A DNA stretch of 64,000 bases from an uncultured Burkholderiales bacterium. GTDB lineage: Bacteria; Pseudomonadota; Gammaproteobacteria; Burkholderiales; Eutrophovitaceae. The position numbers and the translations under genes are program-made. Where the stretch lies: contig CATOSA010000006.1 in NCBI GenBank assembly GCA_951812315.1, forward strand, positions 273,606-337,605, given 5' to 3'. Within the stretch, counting starts at the first letter, position 1. Each line of letters starts with the position of its first letter. The notes beneath the pieces were generated by a model that worked only from the letters and a program-made list of their open reading frames with translations, did not search any database and was not told where the DNA came from. Below are positions 51,954-60,612 of this stretch, piece by piece.

Positions 51954-52733
51954 ATGGATTACGAAACGATTATCTATGCTGAAGAAGAAGCCGTCGGGAC
52001 CATTACGCTCAACCGTCCGGAAGACGGCAACATGTTTAATGCGACGATGTGCCACGAGCTTCGCGATTGCATAGAAGGCATACGCCGCGAGACGAGAACG
52101 CGGGTGATCGTGCTGACCGGCGCCGGTGACAAGTTTTTCTGTATTGGTGGTCGCAAGGAGGGTATGGAGAACACCCACATGTACGCTGGTGTACTGCCGA
52201 CCCTGGAGATGTATGAAGCAATTGATCGGCTGCAAAAACCTGTTATCGCCAGTGTCAACGGCTTCGCCGTTGGTGGCGGCAACGTGCTGCAAATGGTGTG
52301 TGATCTGACCATCGCCAAGGAGAGCGCCGTATTCCGGCAGGTGGGGCCGATGATGGGATCCTACGATGCCGGCTACGGGACCTGGTACCTCGAAGACCTC
52401 GTCGGTAAGAAGCGGGCCAAGGACATCTGGTATCGCAATCCGAAGATCAAGGCATCGGAGGCGCTTGAAATAGGCTTGATCAATAAAGTCGTACCCGACG
52501 ACAGGTTGGCGGAGGAAACCCGAACATATGCACACGAGGTTGCCCAGCGCGGCAGCTTTGCGCTTGCATCGATCAAGGGCGCGTTTAACGCGCGCCATGG
52601 CGGCGTGTCTGGCCTGTCGCGCGTTACGCACGATCTTTTGCTGCGGCAGTACCTCGATAGTGACGAATCGCAAGAGTTGCGTAGTGCTTTTGCCGAGCGT
52701 CGTGCACCCGACACGGACAAGTTCGGCCACTGA
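51954..52733 (+). CDS. BadI-like 2-ketocyclohexanecarboxyl-CoA hydrolase (crotonase fold)
   Basis: The 259-residue crotonase-family protein has AVGTITLNRPEDGNMF, TGAGDKFFCIGGRK and GFAVGGGNVLQMVCDLTIA. The region FRQVGPMMGSYDAGYGTWYL closely follows BadI of Rhodopseudomonas, where the Ser/Asp-Gly-Tyr-Gly part lies in the ring-opening site. BadI hydrolyses the C-C bond of 2-ketocyclohexanecarboxyl-CoA to pimelyl-CoA. GGAG precedes ATG 51954; a longer frame from 51831 was rejected. A MenB-like enzyme is the alternative, but no menaquinone genes are near. It leads the operon with an AliA-like ligase 14 bp downstream. Confidence 0.85.
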   Translation: MDYETIIYAEEEAVGTITLNRPEDGNMFNATMCHELRDCIEGIRRETRTRVIVLTGAGDKFFCIGGRKEGMENTHMYAGVLPTLEMYEAIDRLQKPVIASVNGFAVGGGNVLQMVCDLTIAKESAVFRQVGPMMGSYDAGYGTWYLEDLVGKKRAKDIWYRNPKIKASEALEIGLINKVVPDDRLAEETRTYAHEVAQRGSFALASIKGAFNARHGGVSGLSRVTHDLLLRQYLDSDESQELRSAFAERRAPDTDKFGH

Positions 52734-52747
52734 TCGGGAGCCGGCCG

Positions 52748-54370
52748 ATGAGACCTTTTTTGACGCTTCACGACCCGGCCCAGGCCCGAAAGTTCTATGA
52801 CAATGGCGTATGGAGCGAGGATACTTTCTATTCGCTGATGTCCGCCCACGCACAGGCTCGCCCGGATGAGCCTGCGCTTCGCGACAGGTATCGAAGTGTT
52901 GACTGGAAAGAACTCAAGGCACTGGCGGATGCGTTCGCTACCGAACTTCTCGAGCAGGGCCTCGTTCAGGGGGACCGGGTGTGTATCTGGATGTCGAACC
53001 GCATCGAGGTGGTGGTTGCTTTTCTCGCTTGTTCTCGACAAGGTTTCGTTTGTAACCCTTCATTGCACAGGACTTATACGTCCAGCGAAGTATTCGGTCT
53101 GCTCGAGCGGCTGGAGGCAGCGGCTCTGGTGACCGAGCAAGGTTGGGGTGCCGACAATTGCGCATTCGATTTGCACGCGGTCACTGCCAAGCTGGCAACG
53201 GTGCGAAGGGTGTACACGCCGCAAGACTTTCCGGGCTCTGGCCCGGTTCCGCCGACACCTCCAATCGACAACTCGGACCTCATCGGATATCTCGCATTCA
53301 CTTCGGGAACGACCGGCACACCCAAGTGCGTTATGCATTCCGCCAATACAATACTGGCAAATGCCCGTGATCTCGTGACCGACTGGCAAATCGGCAGCGA
53401 AACGCGGCTCATGACATTGAGTCCGCTGTCTCACCATATCGCGTGGGTGGCTGCCAGCCAGTGGCTACTGAGTGGATGCCGCTTTTTTCTGGGCGACCCG
53501 CCTGATGGCACGGACCAATTCGGCTGGTTGGTCGAGACAGATGCGAACTATGTGCTCGGTGTGCCGACGCATGCGATGGATGTGCTTGCACAGAAGAACG
53601 CACGTGGCGTGGACCACATCGGGAGTGTCAGGATTTTCTACATGGCAGGGGCGCCAATACCACCCAGTGTCGCCGAAGCATTTGTTGAACTCGGTATCCA
53701 GCCGCAGAATGTGTACGGTATGACGGAAAATTCCTCACACCAGTACACCCATCGCGACGATAATTTAGAAACCATCGTGCGCACCTGTGGTCGCGGCGGC
53801 CGGGCTTACGAAGTGCGCGTTTTTGACGCCGGGGATCCCGACGTCGAGGCGAAGCCGGGCAAAGTCGGGCAAATTGGAGGTCGCGGCGGCGCACTGATGC
53901 TTGGCTATTATGCGAATCAGGAAGCGACGGCCGCCAGCTTCAACCGTGACGGATGGTTTATGTCGGGCGATCTGGGCTCGCTCGACGAAAACGGCAATCT
54001 GAAAATTGAAGGCCGTCTGAAGGACTTGATTATTCGTGGTGGTCACAACATCTATCCGGCGCAAATTGAAGCCTTGGCTCTACGGCACCCAGAGATTGAC
54101 AAAGTCGCGGCATTTCCGGTTGCCGACGAACGGCTGGGCGAGAAAGTCTGTGCGGCAGTTATTGGCTCGATCAACGCGCAGACACTGCTCGATCATCTGG
54201 GGGAGCAGGGTCTTTCCAAATACGATATGCCTGAGTACTTCATCCGCATGGATACGTTGCCACTGACTGCCAGTGGCAAGATTCTCAAGCGCGAACTTGT
54301 CGAAATGGTGAAACGCGGCGAAATTGAACCGCTGCCAATTCGCTATCGATCTCCGCGGGAGGTTGCCTGA
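52748..54370 (+). CDS. AliA-like acid-CoA ligase (cyclohexanecarboxylate type)
   Basis: The 540-residue AMP-forming ligase has FTSGTTGTPKCVMHSANT, the NVYGMTENSSHQY adenylate segment, DGWFMSGDLGSLDENG, and GRLKDLIIRGGHNIYPAQIE. The catalytic Lys is in TASGKILKREL. The NVYGMTEN form and HQYTHRDD are typical of AliA-like ligases that activate cyclohexanecarboxylate. Its gene lies between BadI-like and crotonase genes, which supports a ring-acid role. GGGAG precedes the ATG. Its stop overlaps the next start by one base. Confidence 0.87.
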   Translation: MRPFLTLHDPAQARKFYDNGVWSEDTFYSLMSAHAQARPDEPALRDRYRSVDWKELKALADAFATELLEQGLVQGDRVCIWMSNRIEVVVAFLACSRQGFVCNPSLHRTYTSSEVFGLLERLEAAALVTEQGWGADNCAFDLHAVTAKLATVRRVYTPQDFPGSGPVPPTPPIDNSDLIGYLAFTSGTTGTPKCVMHSANTILANARDLVTDWQIGSETRLMTLSPLSHHIAWVAASQWLLSGCRFFLGDPPDGTDQFGWLVETDANYVLGVPTHAMDVLAQKNARGVDHIGSVRIFYMAGAPIPPSVAEAFVELGIQPQNVYGMTENSSHQYTHRDDNLETIVRTCGRGGRAYEVRVFDAGDPDVEAKPGKVGQIGGRGGALMLGYYANQEATAASFNRDGWFMSGDLGSLDENGNLKIEGRLKDLIIRGGHNIYPAQIEALALRHPEIDKVAAFPVADERLGEKVCAAVIGSINAQTLLDHLGEQGLSKYDMPEYFIRMDTLPLTASGKILKRELVEMVKRGEIEPLPIRYRSPREVA

Positions 54371-55137
54371 TGGCTGTCGAATTGAGCCGGCGGGACGACG
54401 CTGCACTGATCGTCCTGAATCGTCTGGATGCGCTCAATGCATTGTCATTCAAGATTCTTGACGAACTGAATGAGGCATTCGACGAAGTGGCCGCGTCTGA
54501 TGCGCGGGTTGTGCTCGTTACCGGTGCCGGAGACAAAGCGTTCTGTGCAGGTGCAGACATCAAGGAATTGCGCAACCGCGATCCGATATCACAAAAACGC
54601 GGCGCAGAAAAAGGCCAGGCGGTGTTCGCCAAGCTGAACGAATTGGCGATTCCATCGCTTGCAGTGATTAACGGATTCGCTTTTGGCGGTGGCCTGGAGC
54701 TGGCGATGGCTTGTACGTTTCGAATAGCGACGCCGGCGGCGAATATGGGATTGCCTGAAATCAAGCTCGGACTGATTCCCGGTTACGGAGGAACGCAACG
54801 GTTGCCGCGCCTGGTTGGGGAGGCGCGCGCATTGGAAATGATCATGACTGGTCGCACCGTCAAGGCAGACGAAGCCTTGCGAATCGGCCTGGTTAACAGC
54901 GTTGTCGAGGGCGACCCATTCGAGCAAGCCCTTGCATTTGCAAACGCGTTCACCTGCCATAGCCTGCCGACGTTGCAGTTTGCGTCTTCTGCCGTTACCC
55001 GCGCCCTGGACGTTCCCGTGCGCGATGGCCTTAAAATTGAGGCGGATTTGTCGACGCTGGCATTTGGCATGAAAGACGCCGAGGAAGGCATGGCCGCATT
55101 CGAGGAGAAGAGAAAACCGCGGTTCACCGACGAGTGA
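54370..55137 (+). CDS. Enoyl-CoA hydratase (BadK-like)
   Basis: The 255-residue crotonase has the oxyanion region FCAGADIKELR, and both catalytic Glu: one in GGGLELAMACTFR and one in LPEIKLGLIPGYGGTQRL. It therefore should hydrate a 2-enoyl-CoA. Its position after an AliA-like ligase suggests BadK, which hydrates cyclohex-1-enecarboxyl-CoA. The start overlaps the ligase stop by one base. The spacer of 139 bp to the next gene holds no recognised feature. Confidence 0.87.
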   Translation: MAVELSRRDDAALIVLNRLDALNALSFKILDELNEAFDEVAASDARVVLVTGAGDKAFCAGADIKELRNRDPISQKRGAEKGQAVFAKLNELAIPSLAVINGFAFGGGLELAMACTFRIATPAANMGLPEIKLGLIPGYGGTQRLPRLVGEARALEMIMTGRTVKADEALRIGLVNSVVEGDPFEQALAFANAFTCHSLPTLQFASSAVTRALDVPVRDGLKIEADLSTLAFGMKDAEEGMAAFEEKRKPRFTDE

Positions 55138-55276
55138 GCCCGGTGATTGCACGCTATGAGTAGTTCAGGCCGCACCCGATAAGTTAACGACCAACGCAAG
55201 CAAGAGATGAAGTTGCGATGTGCTAAATGACCCTTGCCGTCAATTGCGTTGATTGCAAACATGTATACGAGCACCG

Positions 55277-56440
55277 ATGAGAATATTTGATCAACTGGAA
55301 CGGCAGAGAAACTGGCCTGAGGAAGAACGTCTTGTTCTCGAACAGGTGCAAAAAGTTGCGGACGAGATCATCGAACCCAATGCCGCGCGATACGATGAGA
55401 CCAGCGAGTTTCCGCAGGAAAGCGTCAGTGCCTTGATGGAACTGGGCATGAATGGAATTTTCGTGCCGGCCGAGTTTGGCGGCACGCCGATGTCTTACGC
55501 GTTGTATCTTGAGTGCACCAAGATTATCGCAGCCGCGTGCGCTTCGACCGGCGTCATCTACGCGACTAATTTCAACGGCATGAGACCGTTGGTGGATTTT
55601 GGCAGCGAAGAGCAGAAGAAGCGCTTGCTGCCACGAATAACCGCAGGCGGAATTGGTGCCATTGCGATTACCGAACAGACTGCGGGTTCTGACGCAACCG
55701 GAATGCGAACGCGTTTCACGCCCGACGGAGACGAGATCGTCATAAACGGCTCGAAAATCTTCATCAGTAATGGCGACGTCGCCGAACTGATTTTTCTGTT
55801 CGGAAAGTGGAGCGAGATCGACGATCCCAGAGGCGCGATTTCGGCCTTGATTCTGGAAAAGAATACTCCGGGATTCACGGTGTTAGGTACGGAAAAAAAG
55901 ATGGGGCATCGTGCGGCATCGACTGCATCGCTTGCTTTTGAGGATTGCCGGGTGCCGCGCGCCAACCTGATTGGTGAGCCGGGCAGCGGCCTCGCTACGT
56001 TGCTGGTCGCGCTGAACAAGTCCCGTCCGAGCATGGCTGCGCATGCGCTGGGAATAGCACGCGCGGCGTTCAGGGACATGGTCGCTTACATTAACGAGCG
56101 CAAACAGTCCAGACGAAACATTATCGATTTCCAGGGCAACCAGTTTCTTGTTGCAGATCTCGCAAGCGAGCTTGCACTGGTAGAAAACTGGCTCAATTAC
56201 GTGGCCGGCCTGATAGATGGTGGTGCAGCAGATTTCGGGCTCGAGGCGTCGATTTCGAAACTGCGCGCGTCTGATCTCGCAATGCGTATGGCGACTGAAG
56301 CCGTGCAGATGCACGGCGGCTATGGCTACTGTTCGGACTATCGTGTGGAACGACTGATGCGCGACGCCAAGGTGACGCAAATCTGGGAAGGTGCGAACCA
56401 GGTACACCGCCAGCTTATCGGAAGGAGTTTCAGAATCTAA
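55277..56440 (+). CDS. Acyl-CoA dehydrogenase (AliB/short-chain type)
   Basis: The protein has about 387 residues with ITEQTAGSDATGMRTRF (FAD and substrate loop), SKIFISNGDVAELI, and MHGGYGYCSDYRVERLMRDA ending in IWEGANQVHRQLIG (C-terminal bundle). The catalytic base position (WEG) is present. In the context of AliA- and BadK-like genes it may be AliB, oxidising cyclohexanecarboxyl-CoA to the 1-ene; a general short-chain dehydrogenase is possible. ATG 55277 (MRIFDQLERQ) is preferred over an upstream TTG. It overlaps the next gene by one base (TAATG). Confidence 0.86.
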   Translation: MRIFDQLERQRNWPEEERLVLEQVQKVADEIIEPNAARYDETSEFPQESVSALMELGMNGIFVPAEFGGTPMSYALYLECTKIIAAACASTGVIYATNFNGMRPLVDFGSEEQKKRLLPRITAGGIGAIAITEQTAGSDATGMRTRFTPDGDEIVINGSKIFISNGDVAELIFLFGKWSEIDDPRGAISALILEKNTPGFTVLGTEKKMGHRAASTASLAFEDCRVPRANLIGEPGSGLATLLVALNKSRPSMAAHALGIARAAFRDMVAYINERKQSRRNIIDFQGNQFLVADLASELALVENWLNYVAGLIDGGAADFGLEASISKLRASDLAMRMATEAVQMHGGYGYCSDYRVERLMRDAKVTQIWEGANQVHRQLIGRSFRI

Positions 56441-57321
56441 TGACCAACGAGATTCGAAGAGTGGGCGTGTGCGGTGCCGGCGGCACAATGGGTGCGGGTA
56501 TCGCAATCGTTGTCGCGCGCGCCGGGTTCGAGACTGTGTCTCATGATCTCAGCCAGGACGCACTCGATGCAGCGAAGAAGCAGATCTCGGGTTTTTTCGG
56601 CAAATCCGTAGAGCGCGGAAAAATGAACGGCACGGCGCGCGACGCGACGCTGGGACGGATGCAAGCAACCACCAGCCTGGACGCATTGGCTGGTTGCGAT
56701 CTGATTATCGAAGCGGTATTCGAAGACCTCAGGATCAAGCAGGATCTGTTTCGCGATCTTGATTCAGTTTGCGCAGAACACACAATATTCGCATCGAACA
56801 CGTCCACGCTCTCGATCACTGAAATTGCGTCCGGGTGTGGGCGCGAAGACCGGGTGGTCGGCATGCATTTTTGTCTGCCCGCGCAACTGATGAAACTGAT
56901 TGAGATGTCGCCTGGCATGAATACATCTCAACAGACATTTAGGTCCGCGTGGGCATTTGTCGATCAAGCTGGTCAGACGCCGGTAAAGACCCAGGACAAG
57001 CCCGGATTCATTCTCAATGCATTGCTGGTGCCGTTCAATAACGATGTCATCAGGGCAGTAGAGGCGGGCGTCGCGTCGCCGGCGGACATAGACAAGGCGA
57101 TCAAGGCTGCACTTGGTTACAAAATGGGGCCATGCGAGCTTCTCGATCTTGTTGGACTGGATACCCAGATGCGCCTGTGCGAAGCATTTTATCCGGTAAC
57201 GCTTGACGTACGATCGTCGGCACCGCCGCTTTTGCGCCGGATGGTCGCCGCGGGGCATTTGGGGCGCAAGTCCGGGCGCGGTTTTTACAGCTATGACGGA
57301 AATACGATGTTTGGCGGTTGA
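56440..57321 (+). CDS. 3-hydroxyacyl-CoA dehydrogenase (PaaH/HBD type)
   Basis: This 293-residue protein has a Rossmann start VGVCGAGGTMGAGIAIVVARAG, the EAVFEDLRIKQDLF helix, SNTSTLSITEIA, and the catalytic His in VVGMHFCLPAQLMKLIEM (usual HFFNP; here HFCLP). A 3HCDH C-terminal domain (about 190-285) includes PGFILNALLVPFNNDVIRA. It oxidises a 3-hydroxyacyl-CoA. Family two-domain PaaC proteins continue with a second C-terminal unit; here that unit seems to be the next gene (57403). The HFCLPA variation is odd. Confidence 0.88.
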   Translation: MTNEIRRVGVCGAGGTMGAGIAIVVARAGFETVSHDLSQDALDAAKKQISGFFGKSVERGKMNGTARDATLGRMQATTSLDALAGCDLIIEAVFEDLRIKQDLFRDLDSVCAEHTIFASNTSTLSITEIASGCGREDRVVGMHFCLPAQLMKLIEMSPGMNTSQQTFRSAWAFVDQAGQTPVKTQDKPGFILNALLVPFNNDVIRAVEAGVASPADIDKAIKAALGYKMGPCELLDLVGLDTQMRLCEAFYPVTLDVRSSAPPLLRRMVAAGHLGRKSGRGFYSYDGNTMFGG

Positions 57322-57402
57322 TGCTATGGACGCTGGACGCGCGTCTGCTATGACTAAATGTGGAAGGAGAGAATTGGTGATGCCTGACTGGAAATGGCAG
57401 CA

Positions 57403-58050
57403 ATGAAATATTCGATTACACGAAGCGGCGTTAGCCGATCGTTTCCCGAAGGCGATGCGTTTTTGTCGGCAGCATCGGACGATTCAGCTGACGTAATCGT
57501 GTATCTGGGTGCAAATGGTCTTTCCGGTCCGGCATACCACCCTGACAACGCAAAGGCAGCGATCGTCGTGGAACTGGATATCGAGTGCCTGGGCGTTCAC
57601 ACTGGCGAGCAATCCGGTGAAGAAGGATCAAATGTTGTCGGCTTCGCCCGATATCGCAACGGAGAAGATGCGCCGTCGGGCCTGGTCGAACTCGTTCGGC
57701 AACCAAACGCAGAAGAATCGGCAATATTTGCCGCGCGGCAGGTCTTCGAAGAGGCTGGGCTCGAAGTCGTTGTGTGTGCCGATCAGGCCGGGCGCATCAT
57801 AGATCGGCTTGTTCGTCCGAAGTACAACGCGGCGCTGCGCTTTCTGGATGAGGGCCTGGCAAGCGCGAAAGATATGGATATGACATGCCGGCTCGGACTG
57901 GGATATCGCGATGGTCCGATCGAGCGGGTCGAGCGTGGCGACCTTGCGCGGCATTTCAAGATCACACAGGCACTTTTTGAAACATACGGCACGCCCGGAT
58001 ATGCCCCTGCCCGCCGGGCAATCGTCGCCAAACAAAGAAAGGAAGATTGA
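57403..58050 (+). CDS. Stand-alone second-half 3-hydroxyacyl-CoA dehydrogenase domain protein
   Basis: The 215-residue protein resembles the second half of long PaaC/PaaH dehydrogenases: a degenerate Rossmann part (ADVIVYLGANGLSG, VELDIECLGVHTG, 1-100), then an HCDH C-terminal domain (DQAGRIIDRLVRPKYNAALR, GLGYRDGPIERVERGD). It lacks an NAD loop and a catalytic His, so it should act with the preceding enzyme, perhaps as a structural subunit. ATG 57403 overlaps the stop of an 8-codon ORF (57380-57406, AAGGAG upstream), which suggests coupling. ATG 57394 is an alternative. The next gene overlaps its stop by one base. Confidence 0.75.
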   Translation: MKYSITRSGVSRSFPEGDAFLSAASDDSADVIVYLGANGLSGPAYHPDNAKAAIVVELDIECLGVHTGEQSGEEGSNVVGFARYRNGEDAPSGLVELVRQPNAEESAIFAARQVFEEAGLEVVVCADQAGRIIDRLVRPKYNAALRFLDEGLASAKDMDMTCRLGLGYRDGPIERVERGDLARHFKITQALFETYGTPGYAPARRAIVAKQRKED

Positions 58051-59171
58051 TGGGCGCACCTCTGGATGGCGTAAAAGTGGTCGACTTCTCGACCCTGTTG
58101 CCCGGGCCAATGGCAACGCTGTTTCTTGCAGAAGCAGGCGCCGAAGTTATCAAGATTGAACGGCCGGGCACTGGTGAAGACATTCGCCATTACGAGCCAA
58201 GATGGGGGAGTGAGAGCATTAATTTCGCAATGCTCAATCGTGGCAAGAAGAGCGTCGCCGTCGACCTCAAGAATGTTGCCGAGCGCGAACGCTTGCATTC
58301 GCTGATTCAGTCAGCTGACGTGCTGGTCGAGCAGTTTCGCCCCGGTGTCATGAAGCGGCTGGAACTCGATTACGACGCGGTTGTGAAAATCAATCCCGCA
58401 ATTATTTATTGCTCCATAACCGGTTACGGGCAGAATGGGCCGAAGCGCGATTGCGCAGGTCACGACGTTAACTATATCGGCGATGCCGGGCTGCTGTCGT
58501 TAAGCATGGGTAGTGTGGAAACGCCGGTTGTTCCGCCGGGCCTTATTGCGGACATTGCCGGCGGGTCCTATCCGGCAGTCATCAATATTCTTCTGGCTTT
58601 GCGAAACAGGGATCGGACAGGTGAGGGCGCGTATCTGGACATTGCGATGGCCGATGGTGTGCTTCCGTTCATGTACTGGGCTATCGGCAACGGTATCGGT
58701 GCGAACCGTTGGGCGGCTAACGGCGAAGAGCGGGTTACCGGCGGGTCGCCGCGCTATCGGCTATATCCGACCGCTGACGGGAAGTTTGTCGCCGCGGGGC
58801 CGCTTGAGAACAAGTTCTGGGCGGCGTTTGTCGAGGCCATCAGCCTCGAAACCGAATACCATGACGACAGCATCGACTCGAAGGCAACAATGGCGCGCGT
58901 TGCAGAAATCATAGCCACACAAGATGCCGCTTACTGGGAGCCGAGACTGTACGAGGCGGATTGCTGCGCCACAATCGTCAAGACCGTGCGCGAAGCAATT
59001 GACGACGAACAATTCAAACAGCGCGGCCTGTTTTCGCAGAAACTGGTCAACCCAGAGGGCGATTCGATTCCCGCGACGCCTGTGCCTATCGCGGCACCAT
59101 TCCGGGCGCATGGTGAAGAGGGCGTCGGCGCTTCCGCACTTGGCGCGCATAATGACGAGTACCTGAAGTGA
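58050..59171 (+). CDS. Family III CoA-transferase (CaiB/BaiF)
   Basis: The 373-residue protein starts GAPLDGVKVVDFSTLLPGP and has AEVIKIERPGTGEDIR, FAMLNRGKKSVAVDLK and the catalytic Asp in AGHDVNYIGDAG (about 150). The family transfers CoA between acids by a covalent Asp-CoA anhydride. In this operon it could activate an acid using another CoA ester, in parallel with the ATP-dependent ligases. Its ATG overlaps the preceding stop (TGATG). Length is typical. The donor and acceptor are unknown. Confidence 0.92.
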   Translation: MGAPLDGVKVVDFSTLLPGPMATLFLAEAGAEVIKIERPGTGEDIRHYEPRWGSESINFAMLNRGKKSVAVDLKNVAERERLHSLIQSADVLVEQFRPGVMKRLELDYDAVVKINPAIIYCSITGYGQNGPKRDCAGHDVNYIGDAGLLSLSMGSVETPVVPPGLIADIAGGSYPAVINILLALRNRDRTGEGAYLDIAMADGVLPFMYWAIGNGIGANRWAANGEERVTGGSPRYRLYPTADGKFVAAGPLENKFWAAFVEAISLETEYHDDSIDSKATMARVAEIIATQDAAYWEPRLYEADCCATIVKTVREAIDDEQFKQRGLFSQKLVNPEGDSIPATPVPIAAPFRAHGEEGVGASALGAHNDEYLK

Positions 59172-59270
59172 AAGCAGTATTTCCCCGGTGTTCGCACCAG
59201 CTGAGACTGCGCGCAGGTCAGGCACGCGGCAAGATCATACTTACGATATCCGCTTAATGGAGTTGGTCAG

Positions 59271-59900
59271 ATGAATACAGGCGTACTGGCAATCTGGAAC
59301 GATTGTCTTTCGGAAGTTGAAGCCGAGTATGAGCATTGGTACATGAATCAGCATTTTCCTGAGCGGCTTGGGGTGCCTGGTTTCAGAATCGGGCGGCGCT
59401 ATGAGGCGGTTTCCGCCGAACCGCGCTACTTTACGTTCTATGATACCGAGACGCCCGAGGTGCTTTGGTCGGAGGCATACGTGACGCGGTTGAACGACCC
59501 GACGCCGGAAACCGCGTCAATCATGAAATCGTTTCGTAACATGAGCCGTACCGTGTGTCGCCGCGTATCTCACATTGGCGACATTGTTGCCGGCCATGCA
59601 GTTGTCGCGCAGTTGCCGCACCTGCCGCACGATGCAGCAAGGATCCAGGTCGCGGTGATGGACAAAACCGGTGTCACGGGTACCGAATCATGGCAACAGG
59701 TCGATGTGCCGAACGAAGGCACTACCAACGAATCGCAATATCGGGATGGTCCCGATCAGAAAATCGGTGCGGCGATTGTGTTTCACGTGATGCGCGAACA
59801 GGATGCCCTTGTCGCAACCGATGCGTTATCCGCAGCACTGGATAACGACGCCCGGATAGGTGCGTATCAGTTGTTGTGCGAGCGGCGCAGCGAGACCTAG
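59271..59900 (+). CDS. Dimeric alpha/beta-barrel (ferredoxin-like) protein, DUF4286-like
   Basis: The 209-residue protein has two ferredoxin-like halves. The first has the EAEYEHWYMNQHFPERLGVPGF segment (quoted in part: YEHWYMNQHFPERLG) with RYFTFYDTETPEVL, typical of small dimeric barrel proteins, including DUF4286-like and EthD-like groups. These bind or transform small molecules. No catalytic motif can be assigned. It lies between a CoA-transferase and an AroQ-like gene, 5 bp before the latter, so it is likely part of the same operon. Confidence 0.6.
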   Translation: MNTGVLAIWNDCLSEVEAEYEHWYMNQHFPERLGVPGFRIGRRYEAVSAEPRYFTFYDTETPEVLWSEAYVTRLNDPTPETASIMKSFRNMSRTVCRRVSHIGDIVAGHAVVAQLPHLPHDAARIQVAVMDKTGVTGTESWQQVDVPNEGTTNESQYRDGPDQKIGAAIVFHVMREQDALVATDALSAALDNDARIGAYQLLCERRSET

Positions 59901-59905
59901 AAGAG

Positions 59906-60340
59906 ATGAATATTCTCGTCCTGCAAGGGGCGAACATGGTCGCCCTTGGCAAACGACAGCCCGAGCTATACGGAACGACTACAGCAGTCGAACTCGATTC
60001 TCTGCTGCAAGACGAAGCCGAGCGCTTAGGCGCGGCGCTAGACATCCGTTACACAAACATTCAAGGCGATGCTATCGACTGGATTTATCAGGCCGATGGA
60101 GCGGGCGTTGAAGGCTTGTTGTTCAATCCCGCCGGATTTCTGTATGCAGGCTATGCACTGCGGGATTGCCTCAAGGCCGTGTCATTTCCGCGCGTGGAAG
60201 TGCACATGACGAATATTGACAGTCGCGGCATGCACTCGGTCACCGCCGAAGCAGTGGATGGAATGATTACCGGACTTGGTGTTCACTCGTACATACATGG
60301 CCTGCGCGCATTGGTACAGTTGATTGACGCGAGCTCGTAG
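59906..60340 (+). CDS. Divergent type II dehydroquinase-like (AroQ-fold) protein
   Basis: The 144-residue protein follows the AroQ layout: QGANMVALGKRQPELYG (lid; GPNLN is usual, here GANMV), LFNPAGFLYAG, VEVHMTNIDSRGMHS and GLGVHSYIHGLRAL. The lid Arg and Tyr, the Asn of FNPAG and the Glu-x-His of VEVH are kept. The catalytic His of the usual THTS motif is replaced by Tyr (FLYAG), and two residues carrying an Arg after the SR motif are missing. It is probably not a housekeeping dehydroquinase. It may dehydrate another cyclic hydroxy-keto acid in this operon. ATG 59906 has AGAG close upstream. Confidence 0.75.
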   Translation: MNILVLQGANMVALGKRQPELYGTTTAVELDSLLQDEAERLGAALDIRYTNIQGDAIDWIYQADGAGVEGLLFNPAGFLYAGYALRDCLKAVSFPRVEVHMTNIDSRGMHSVTAEAVDGMITGLGVHSYIHGLRALVQLIDASS

Positions 60341-60385
60341 TGCGCTGGCAGATAGAGTGCTGGCAGATAGAGTGCTGGCAGGGCG
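60341..60385. repeat. 15-bp tandem repeat, three units
   Basis: TGCGCTGGCAGATAG, AGTGCTGGCAGATAG and AGTGCTGGCAGGGCG run directly after the AroQ-like stop codon. The 272-bp spacer that follows has no gene; it ends in a GGAG ribosome site before ATG 60613. Confidence 0.88.
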
Positions 60386-60612
60386 GAATGGAATCGGTTG
60401 CTTGTTGAGGCATTCCAGGTCGACCAATACATGCGCGTCATTAACGGGATCGGCGGCGGACGATGCAATTGTGTATGGAGGCCTGTCTATGCAGCCAGCA
60501 CAATTGGTGGGGTGGCATCGGGTAAGTTATTTTCTACGGCAGGATGAGTGCAGCGGGCGTGAATTTTCAGTAGTCGATAATCTGAGACGATAACCAGCAA
60601 CGGAGTAACAGC

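Noticed and set aside
59906..60340. Housekeeping 3-dehydroquinate dehydratase (aroQ)
   Set aside because: The catalytic His and a conserved Arg are changed or missing, and the gene sits in a catabolic operon.
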